A DNA stretch of 11,246 nucleotides, from the NCBI GenBank assembly GCA_003219345.1, contig QHOP01000067.1, positions 1 through 11,246 on the forward strand, given 5' to 3'. The stretch is from Verrucomicrobiota bacterium. Its GTDB lineage: Bacteria > Verrucomicrobiota > Verrucomicrobiia > Limisphaerales > AV2. Of this stretch, positions 1 to 6,308 are shown in pieces (positions within the stretch are counted from its first letter, which is position 1; each line of letters opens with the position of its first letter). Position numbers and translations under genes: made by a program. Below the pieces are notes generated by a model that saw only the letters and a program-made list of their open reading frames with translations, did no database searches and was not told the DNA's origin.

Positions 1-253
1 AATCCGAAAGAATGCCAAAGCACGAAATCAACATAAAAATCAGGTTGTGGTTGAGCCTGTTCACAGAGTCGTTTCCGCCAGATGCTTGCGAAAATCAACT
101 GCAACTCGTTGGCCTGCTGCCAGAGGACGCACGCCTCGGATGTTTCTGCTCGTCGCCAAAATGCCTCTTCGACCGAGTCAACCGTTTCTGCCGTGTTGGG
201 TCTTTGGTAATTCGTGATTCGAGCTTCTTTCGTCATTCGTCATTCGTATTTCG
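1..253. other. Intergenic stretch, no recognisable gene
   Basis: I see no conserved protein in either strand here. The plus-strand open frame starting at 12 has no recognisable domain and runs through low-complexity repeat sequence. The right end (232-259) is a degenerate 7-bp tandem repeat that also supplies the stop codon of the minus-strand gene. The left end (about 1-30) has a similar AATCCGAAAG/CACGAAATC texture, so this is probably repeat-rich spacer downstream of the PSD1 gene. Confidence 0.5.
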
Positions 254-259
254 TCATTC
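232..259. repeat. Degenerate 7-bp tandem repeat (GTCATTC)n
   Basis: Four consecutive 7-bp units are visible: GTCATTC, GTCATTC, GTATTTC, GTCATTC. It has the same period and a similar composition to the ATTTCGG tract at 1343-1377. It overlaps the end of the minus-strand PSD1 gene, whose TGA stop (254-256) lies in the last unit. Confidence 0.7.
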
Positions 260-943
260 CCTGGTGATCGTTTCGTCCAGATTCAACAATACTCGCGCCA
301 CAGTCGTCCACGCTTCGGTTCGTTTCAAATCTGCGTTACCATCCACGGTGGTGATTTGTTGAGTCAACAGTTCGTCGAGCCGCCTCTTCTCGGCATCTTC
401 CGGGTTCCGGGCGACACAGAGGCGGAAAGCGTAAGCGAGGCGTTCCATATCGGAGTTTGGTCCGTCCTTCAGGACGCGGGCGGCGAGGCCCCGGGCCAGT
501 TCGTAGAATTGCCGGTCGTTCAGCAGCGTGAGGGCCTGCAACGGCGTGTCCGATCGTAGCCGGCGCGTGCAGGCGCTGAAACCGTCCGGCGCGTCGAACA
601 CCGTGAGCGCCGGGTGCGGCGTGGCGCGCCAGAAGTGCGTGTAGATGCCCCGCCGATAACGGCCGTCGCCCGCGCTGCTCTTCCATTCGCGCTTCACCTG
701 GCCGAGTGTCATGACGCCGTCCGGTTGAGGCGGGAACACCGGAGGGCCGCCCATCTTGAGCGACAGGAGGCCGCTCGCGGCCAACGCCACGTCGCGGACA
801 ACCTCGGCGTCGAGCCGTAATCGCGACTGGCGGGCGAGCAGCTTGTTGTTCGGGTCAAGGTCGCGCAGGTCAGGCCGCATGTTCGAGGACTGGCGATAGG
901 TCGCGGAGGTCACAATGAGGCGGTGGAGGCGCTTAAGTGACCA

Positions 944-1024
944 GGACGTTGAAGCGTGGAAGCGTTGAATCGTTGAGCCGGCAGCCGTTTCAACGGTTGA
1001 ACGATTCAACGATTCAACCGGAGA
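944..1024. repeat. In-frame 81-bp insert of GTTGAA-rich inverted repeats in the PSD1 gene
   Basis: Relative to the family pattern EFV-(S/E)xGWSLKRLHRL, the gene carries about 27 extra codons here (residues beginning SPVESLNRS). The DNA has 13-bp perfect inverted arms, GTTGAATCGTTGA at 964-976 and its complement at 1006-1018, with GTTGAA/TTCAAC motifs repeated around them. Its length is a multiple of three, so the frame is kept. The insert boundaries are inferred from remembered family conservation, not an alignment. Confidence 0.65.
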
Positions 1025-1258
1025 AACGAACTCGCACGCCAGCCAGTCGAGCAGTTCCGGATGCGTTGGCGGAATGCCCTGCGCGCCGAAATCATTTTCC
1101 GTCTCCACGATGCCCCTGCCGAAATATTGTTGCCAAACGCGGTTCACGATTACCCGCGCCGTCAGCGGATTATTCGTGGCGACAATCCAACGCGCCAGAT
1201 CGAGGCGGTTCGGCAGAGCGACAGGGTGTTTGAGGGTTGGCTCTCCCTGACTCCGGCC

Positions 1259-1275
1259 CTCTCCCCCGGGGAGAG
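1259..1275. repeat. GGGGAGAG palindrome inside the PSD1 gene
   Basis: CTCTCCCC, one C, then GGGGAGAG forms a perfect 8-bp stem. With its flank (CCCTGACTCCGGC at 1245-1257) it matches the palindrome family seen at 2896-2954, 6339-6376, 6788-6825 and 6883-6917. It lies in frame within the second inserted stretch of the PSD1 gene, where it reads SLPGGEGRSQGEP on the coding strand. Confidence 0.7.
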
Positions 1276-1312
1276 ATTTTCCCGAAAAATTTCGCGCATT
1301 GAGCCCCTGAAC

Positions 1313-1405
1313 CGTAGCAGCCGACCTGAGGAGGCTCTCGCTATTTCGGATTTCGGATTTCGGATTTCGGATTTCAGAATGAGTCTCCTCACGTCGGCTG
1401 CTACG
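1313..1405. repeat. Palindromic element copy 1: 25-bp inverted arms around (ATTTCGG)4-5
   Basis: The left arm 1313-1337 and the reverse complement of 1381-1405 agree at 23 of 25 positions (core CGTAGCAGCCGAC). Between them are four perfect ATTTCGG units (1343-1370) and a fifth degenerate one (1371-1377). The element lies within the PSD1 gene, in the loop between VTPGVPASLEPL and PNRLDLARW, and is read in frame as DEPRSSRREETHSEIRNPK and onward to RSAAT. A homologous copy in the same coding orientation and frame is at 4478-4570. Confidence 0.85.
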
Positions 1406-1415
1406 AGGTTCATCG

Positions 1416-1439
1416 CGCCGACTCATGTCGGCGGCTACG
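1416..1439. repeat. Short hairpin related to an arm of the palindromic element
   Basis: CGCCGAC (1416-1422) and GTCGGCG (1427-1433) form a 7-bp stem with a TCAT loop, followed by GCTACG. The sequence resembles a degraded arm of the adjacent element (ACGTCGGCTGCTACG), suggesting a partial, nested or older copy. It is also read in frame in the PSD1 gene (VAADMSRRDEP). Confidence 0.5.
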
Positions 1440-2188
1440 AGCGGCTCCAAACTCGCCGGCACGCCGGGTGTGACCCGTTCGCCCGGACGCGTGAAGTCGC
1501 CCTTGATGAGCACGTGCGTTTCGCGCGGCTCCTTTTGTTCGATCATGACCAAAGTGGTCACCGGCCTGGGCTCGCGCCTCTCGAGCTTCGCGAGCTTCGC
1601 GTTGCGGGACTTGAACTCGGGATCGTCCGCCTTGAATGCCGCGTAAACGATTCGCTTCTGTTTCCGGGTCCGCTCGCGCGCCGCGACTTGCAGGGCGTTA
1701 CGGACCTCCGGCTTCAGTTTCGCCGCGTCGGGCGCGAGCGACTGTTCCCACTGTTGCAGCGCGCTGCCCTGGGTGTCGAGATAGCGATCCAAATCCTGTT
1801 CGAGTTCATCGAGTTCCTTCTGGATGTTGTCCGCCGGCTCGAATTCGCCGGGGATTTCCAACACGCCGCCCGGTGTGCCTTTGCCGTGCCCGTCCTCCAC
1901 CGTGTTGTTGAAGAAGGCGAACATCTGGTAATACTCGCGCTGTGTGAACGGGTCGAACTTGTGGTCGTGACATTGCGCGCAGGCGAGGGTGACGCCGAGA
2001 AACACCGTCGCCGTGGTGTTCACGCGGTCCACCACCGACTCGACGCGGAATTGCTCCGGGTCAATGCCGCCTTCCTGATTGATCTGCGTGTTGCGATGAA
2101 AGCCCGTGGCGATCTTCTGCTCGATGGTCGCGCCGGGCAGCAGGTCGCCGGCCAGTTGTTCCACGGTGAACTGGTCGAAAGGCACGTC

Positions 2189-2191
2189 TCA
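2189..2191 (-). other. In-frame TGA stop within the DUF1549 domain
   Basis: The coding strand reads GCC CTT AAC TGA GAC GTG CCT. Flanking residues ALN and DVPFDQF are the conserved family motif in which Arg normally sits at the stop position. A GTG two codons downstream (2183-2185) could in theory restart translation, but there is no evident ribosome binding site and the product would lack the signal peptide and cytochrome domain. Confidence 0.85.
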
Positions 2192-2895
2192 GTTAAGGGC
2201 GTCGATGACCCAGTGCCGGTAGCGCCAGGCGAACGGCCGACCCGCGTCCGACTCGAAGCCGTCACTGTCGGCGTAGCGGGCGGCGTCGAGCCAACGGCGG
2301 CCCCAGCGCTCGCCGTAGTGCGGCGCCGCCAACAGGCGGTCCACCAGCCGCTCGTAGGCGTCTCCGCTTCCGGCGATGGCGCGATGCCGTTCTTCTCCAG
2401 CCGAGCGAGAATAAACGCGTCGATGGAATTCCGGACCCATGCCTGGCGCTTGACCGATGGTGGCGCAGGACGTTCCGGCGGGACAAACGCCCAATGTTTT
2501 GACTTTTCCGGCTGTTCGTCCGCGGGGGCTTGAGCGCCTAGATTGATCCACTGCTCGATCACCGCGATCTGCGCCTGACTCAACGCGCGCTTCTTGTAAG
2601 GCATCCGTGGTATTTCCGGGTGAGTGCCTTTTATCGCTTGAAGAATCAGGCTCTCGGCGCTTTTGCCCGGCTTGAAGGCCGGACCCGATTCCCCGCCCTT
2701 GAGCGCAAACGCCGCCGTATCCAACCGCAGACCCCCCTTATGCTGCAGCGCGCCGTGGCAGCGACAGCAGTTCTCTGCGAAGATGGGTTTCACGTCGCGG
2801 ACATAATCCACCGGCGCCGCGACTCCTACCAATGCGAGGACCAAAGCTGGTGTCATGTCACAGAAATGCCCATTCAATGTGAACTGTGCGCCTTC

Positions 2896-2954
2896 CCCTC
2901 ACCCGGCCTTCGGCCACCCTCTCCCCATTCGATGGGGAGAGGGCAGGGTGAGGG
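2896..2954. repeat. Composite palindromic repeat (CCCTCACCC arms, two internal hairpins)
   Basis: Outer 9-bp arms CCCTCACCC (2896-2904) and GGGTGAGGG (2946-2954) enclose a GGCC-TTC-GGCC hairpin (2905-2915) and a 12-bp-stem hairpin with a TCG loop (2917-2943), giving a three-way-junction shape. It is the most complete copy of this family in the window and lies about 40 bp upstream of the PSD1 start codon. It could act as a structured leader if transcribed, but it is more simply read as a dispersed repeat. Confidence 0.85.
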
Positions 2955-3373
2955 CGCTGCTGTTTCCAGCTTGCTCGGCGTCATTGTAAGGAAGCGTTAG
3001 GGACACCACTCTACGGATGCATGCGCCGGTTCTGATCATGTCGCCATTTCATCACAACCCCGCGGCGAATGGTAGAAGGTTTTTCTCGGAGGTTGCCGTT
3101 TCGGATCGCAGAGTCGGGCTTCTATTTTTCCAAAACTTCGCGGATGGCTTCCATGGTGTTCCAATTGCGCGTGGTGGCCGGGACGCAGAGATGTCTCTCG
3201 ACGACGGCGTTGGAATACGTCTGACCGGTCCGCCGGAGGCTCAATGCAATCTGCCGGTGATGGAAAGCGGCGGTTTCGATTGAAAAGATTTTTGCCGAAG
3301 GCCCGGCTGATTCGCATGGACGAGGACGTGCGCTAGAGGATAGATGTAGCGTCCAACGCAATAGGCCAGAACC
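2955..3373. other. Divergent intergenic region with a possible minus-strand gene remnant
   Basis: This spacer separates the divergent PSD1 and GH38 genes. I cannot assign promoters with confidence. Within it, the minus strand at about 3122-3310 reads a coding-like peptide, noted separately. The rest (2955-3121) shows no conserved protein. Confidence 0.4.
3122..3310 (-). pseudogene. Possible C-terminal remnant of an unrecognised protein
   Basis: The minus strand encodes a peptide containing FSIETAAFHHRQIALSL, TYSNAVVERHLCVPATTRNWN and EAIREVLEK, ending at a TAG (3122-3124). Codon third positions are mostly G or C, as in the real genes around it, and the composition looks like a folded protein, not a shadow frame. 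No plausible start or N-terminal domain is visible, and upstream it would collide with the start of the GH38 gene. I do not recognise the family. It could be a decayed gene end or a chance open frame. Confidence 0.3.
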
Positions 3374-6172
3374 GTGGCAAAGACTGAACAACGCAAGCTC
3401 GTCGCCTTCGTCCTACGCCGCTGCACGAGCAGGACCGGCAAGAGCGCGCTCGCGCGCAGAGGGCTCTCCGGCTCGTTCATCCTGAGCACGCTGCTGATTG
3501 TTCTTTCCGGCCTTTGCGCCCAGACCCCCGGCATCACGAACAAACCCACGCTTTACTACATTCCACACACGCACTGGGAAGGCGCCGTTTTCAAAACGCG
3601 GGAAGATTATTTGGAGATGGGATTGCCGCACATTCTGAAGGCGCTGCAATTGCTGAAGGCGTATCCCGATTACAAGTTCACGCTCGATCAAGTCGCGTAT
3701 TTCAAGCCGTTCCTGGAGCGTTACCCGGAAGAGGCTGCGGCGTTTCACGAGTTTGTCGCCCAGGGCAGGCTCGAGATCGTCGGCGGGATGGACGTGATGC
3801 CGGACGTGGTCAAACCGGGCGGCGAGTTGTTCGTGCGGCAGATGCAATACGGCCAGCGTTACTGCCGCGAACAGTTCGGACACGAGGCCACTGTGGCGTG
3901 GTTGCTCGACACATTCGGGCATCATCCGCAGATGCCGCAGCTCCTGCGACAAGCGGGCTTCGAATCCTTCTGGTTTTGTCGCGGAGTTCCACACGACAAA
4001 CTGCCGTCCGAGTTCCGGTGGCGCGGCATTGATGGCACGGAGATTCCCGCGTTCTGGCTGCCGGGGTTCTACGGGCTCTTCTACGGACCGCCGCGCAGCC
4101 TTCCGGAGTTCACGAAGTTTTTCCAAAGCCGGTTTGATCGCCTGACTCCTCACGCGGCCGCCCCGGAACGCGTCGGCCTGGCAGGCGTGGATGTTTCGGA
4201 GCCGGAGGATTATGTGCCGCCATTGATCGCGGCCTTCAATCGGCAGCCGGACGCTCCTTTCACCATTCGCACCGCCGTGCCGAGCGAGTTTGCCGGGATC
4301 GTCGCCCGCCGCGCGCACCAGCCGGTCGTGACGAATGATTTCAATCCCATCTTCCAGGGCACCTACAGCAGCCGCATCGAGTTGAAACAAGCCACGCGGA
4401 GAATCGAACGTCTGCTCGTGACCGCCGAAAAGCTGGCCGCGCTCGTGGCCTGGCTCGGCACTCCGTCCGATGAACCTCGCAGCAACCGACGTGAGGAGGC
4501 TCACTCCAAAATCCGAAATCCGAAATCCGAAATCCGAACCAACCAGAGCTTCCTTACGTCGGCTGCCACCGACGACTCGATGCTGTGGCGCGCCTGGGAA
4601 CCGGTGCTCTTCAACCAGACTCATGACCTCGCCTCCGGCGTGATGACCGATCACGTTTACGAAGACACGGTGCGCAGCTACGATTTCTCGCAACGACTGG
4701 CCGAGGAAATGATCGACGCAGGCTGGGAACGTCTCGCGGCCCGCATTGACACGCGCGGCGAGGGCATCCCCGTCGCGGTGTTCAACCCGCTGGGCTGGGA
4801 ACGCACGGATGTCGCCGAAGTCGAGATCGGCTTCAGCGAACCCGGCGTGCTCGACATCGGCCTCGTGGACGCCGCCGGGAAGCCGGCGGCCTTGCAGATT
4901 CTCCGGGCGGACCGTGACGCTGCCCGCGGGATCAGGCGGGCGCGGATTTTTTTCGCGGCGTATGACGTGCCTGCGCTTGGGTACGCCACTTATCGAGTCA
5001 TTCCCCGGCACTCGGCTGCGACTGGCGCCAACGAAGCGAGTGAGGAGTCCCGAGGCATCGGGTTCATCGAGAACGAGTACTACCGTGTTGCGTTCGACTT
5101 CGCCAATGGCGCCATGACGAGTTTGTTCGACAAGCCGCAGCAGTGGGAAGTCCTGAGCGGACCGGCCAACGTGGTGGCGCGTGAGGTGGACAAAGGCGAT
5201 TTGTGGGAACTGTATCGCGGCCTCGACGGCGCGAGCCACGTTGCGATGACGAACCGGCAGGCTGTGCCCAAGCCCGGCGCGGCGCAATTCAGCACTGACT
5301 ATCAAGGAACAAATGGAGTGGTGCGCCACGGCTCTGTCTTCTCCGAGTTTAGCGTCGCGCACCCGTTGGCGAACGGCACTTTTGCCACTCGCGTCCGGCT
5401 CTACCCTGGCGTGCGCCGCATCGACATTCAGACCGAACTGGTGAGCAACGAGAAATACGTCCGTTACCTGGCGCTTTTCCCGACGTCGATCCAGGATGGA
5501 CGCAACGTGCAGGAGATTCCGTTCGGAGCGATCGCGCGGCCCACTGGCATTGAGTTCCCGGCGCAGCAGTGGGTGGATTACAGCGGCGGACTCCGCGGAG
5601 TGGCCCTGCTTAATTTCGGCCTGCCCGGCAATCTCGTCGCTGACGGCACCTTGATGCTTTCGCTGATGCGATCGCACAACCTCGGCGCTTACGGCTTCGG
5701 CGGCGGCTACGAGCCGGGCATGGGTTCCGACACTGGTTTCGAGATCGGCAAACGGCTCACCTTCCGCTATGCGCTTGTCCCGCACGCCGGCGACTGGCGC
5801 GCGGCCGAAGTTTATCGCGCCGCGCTGGAGTTCAATCATCCGTTGCTCGCGCGCAAAGTCGCGCCGCACACCGGCCTTTTGCCTGGCCGCTGGGGATTGC
5901 TGGAAGTCTCGCACGACAACGTGGTGCTGACGGCTCTGAAACCGTGTCCTGGGAACTCCACCATACTTCGAGTTTATGAAGCCGCTGGCCAGGCAACCTC
6001 GGCAGTAAAGATCAAACTGCGAGCCAGGGTCGCTGCTGCCAACGAGTCGAACCTGCTGGAAGATTCCGGGCCGAAGCTCAAGGTTCAAACCGACACCGTG
6101 CAGTTTGATCTGCATCCATTTGAGATCAAGACGATCAAACTCCGCCTCGACCGGCAGAAGAAAAGTGGTTGA
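3374..6172 (+). CDS. Secreted glycoside hydrolase family 38 (alpha-mannosidase-like)
   Basis: This 932-residue protein should hydrolyse alpha-mannosidic bonds, acting after export. The only usable start is the GTG at 3374; it leaves a long basic n-region and a hydrophobic segment (about residues 34-47, FILSTLLIVLSG) ending near LCAQT, a plausible signal peptide. The GH38 catalytic domain begins at YYIPHTHWE (61-69). By comparison with Golgi mannosidase II, H67 and residue 69 are metal-ligand positions, D179 in WLLDTFGH is the expected nucleophile, and H417 in FNQTHD is the remaining ligand. Residue 69 is Glu where many members have Asp. The helical middle domain is about 320-420, and beta-rich C-terminal domains follow (ENEYYRVAFD, LFDK). 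Residues 366-399 are a repeat-derived insertion between the helix ending LVAWLG and LWRAWE. The gene is divergent from the PSD1 gene. The family is confident; mannose specificity is an inference. Confidence 0.9.
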   Translation: MAKTEQRKLVAFVLRRCTSRTGKSALARRGLSGSFILSTLLIVLSGLCAQTPGITNKPTLYYIPHTHWEGAVFKTREDYLEMGLPHILKALQLLKAYPDYKFTLDQVAYFKPFLERYPEEAAAFHEFVAQGRLEIVGGMDVMPDVVKPGGELFVRQMQYGQRYCREQFGHEATVAWLLDTFGHHPQMPQLLRQAGFESFWFCRGVPHDKLPSEFRWRGIDGTEIPAFWLPGFYGLFYGPPRSLPEFTKFFQSRFDRLTPHAAAPERVGLAGVDVSEPEDYVPPLIAAFNRQPDAPFTIRTAVPSEFAGIVARRAHQPVVTNDFNPIFQGTYSSRIELKQATRRIERLLVTAEKLAALVAWLGTPSDEPRSNRREEAHSKIRNPKSEIRTNQSFLTSAATDDSMLWRAWEPVLFNQTHDLASGVMTDHVYEDTVRSYDFSQRLAEEMIDAGWERLAARIDTRGEGIPVAVFNPLGWERTDVAEVEIGFSEPGVLDIGLVDAAGKPAALQILRADRDAARGIRRARIFFAAYDVPALGYATYRVIPRHSAATGANEASEESRGIGFIENEYYRVAFDFANGAMTSLFDKPQQWEVLSGPANVVAREVDKGDLWELYRGLDGASHVAMTNRQAVPKPGAAQFSTDYQGTNGVVRHGSVFSEFSVAHPLANGTFATRVRLYPGVRRIDIQTELVSNEKYVRYLALFPTSIQDGRNVQEIPFGAIARPTGIEFPAQQWVDYSGGLRGVALLNFGLPGNLVADGTLMLSLMRSHNLGAYGFGGGYEPGMGSDTGFEIGKRLTFRYALVPHAGDWRAAEVYRAALEFNHPLLARKVAPHTGLLPGRWGLLEVSHDNVVLTALKPCPGNSTILRVYEAAGQATSAVKIKLRARVAAANESNLLEDSGPKLKVQTDTVQFDLHPFEIKTIKLRLDRQKKSG
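4478..4570. repeat. Palindromic element copy 2, in frame inside the GH38 gene
   Basis: Arms 4478-4502 and the complement of 4546-4570 match at 19 of 25 positions. Four perfect ATCCGAA units lie between them at 4511-4538. The same arm sequence, the same 7-bp core and the same upstream GATGAACC as in copy 1 (1313-1405) show common origin. It is translated as DEPRSNRREEAHSKIRNPK through LTSAAT, matching copy 1 closely at the protein level. It falls in a linker, not in a catalytic motif. Confidence 0.85.
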
Positions 6173-6308
6173 ATCTGCGCGATGTTGTGGAGCAAAGGTC
6201 CGAAGATGCCCAGCACCGATGCGCAACGCGTCTCTCCGCCGAAGTCTTGGCGAAGGCGAAGCAAATCCTTCGCGGGAAAGCATACAAACCCGATCCCAAG
6301 AGCAACTC

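Larger units (their letters stand above)
254..2856 (-). pseudogene. PSCyt1-PSCyt2-PSD1 (DUF1549/DUF1553) secreted protein, disrupted
   Basis: The family consists of exported proteins of Planctomycetes and Verrucomicrobiota with a cytochrome-c-like domain followed by DUF1549 and DUF1553; the molecular role is unclear, though they often sit with polysaccharide-degradation genes. The ATG at 2856 gives a short hydrophobic leader and then PSCyt1 with a CxxCH haem motif (C30, C33, H34). PSCyt2 resumes around DAYERLVDRLL (about 2330-2362), has a second CxxCH (CAQCH, about 1970), and continues into PSD1, which ends in the family-typical AWTTVARVLLNLDETITRE. Two lesions break it. Near 2360-2367 about 30-35 conserved codons (the RRLxxDLTGLPPTPEEV segment) are missing and the frame shifts. 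At 2189-2191 a TGA replaces the Arg usual in ALNRDxPFD, consistent with CGA to TGA. In-frame repeat DNA is inserted at 944-1024 and about 1228-1439. An upstream TTG at 2877 is an alternative start. Assembly error is possible; otherwise it is a recent pseudogene. Confidence 0.85.

Noticed and set aside
12..362. 116-codon plus-strand frame at the left edge
   Set aside because: No domain; it crosses the 7-bp repeat and overlaps the well-supported C-terminus of the PSD1 gene.
1343..1377. Short direct repeats as a CRISPR array
   Set aside because: Units are 7 bp with no spacers, and no cas genes are present.
2189..2191. TGA as selenocysteine or recoding
   Set aside because: The conserved residue at this site is Arg, not Cys or Sec, and a separate frameshift lies upstream, so simple gene decay or sequence error is more likely.
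2355..2370. Programmed frameshift
   Set aside because: No slippery heptamer is evident, and roughly 30-35 conserved residues are missing at the junction, which a frameshift alone cannot explain.
1061..2533. 490-codon plus-strand open frame opposite the PSD1 gene
   Set aside because: Shadow frame with low-complexity, Arg/Leu/Val-rich translation and no domain; the minus strand shows conserved PSCyt2/PSD1 motifs.
4998..5062. Possible degraded third copy of the palindromic element in GH38 (HSAATGANEASEESRG)
   Set aside because: The match to the arms (CTCGGCTGCGAC, GTGAGGAGTC) is short and out of order, with no 7-bp core; it is too weak to call.
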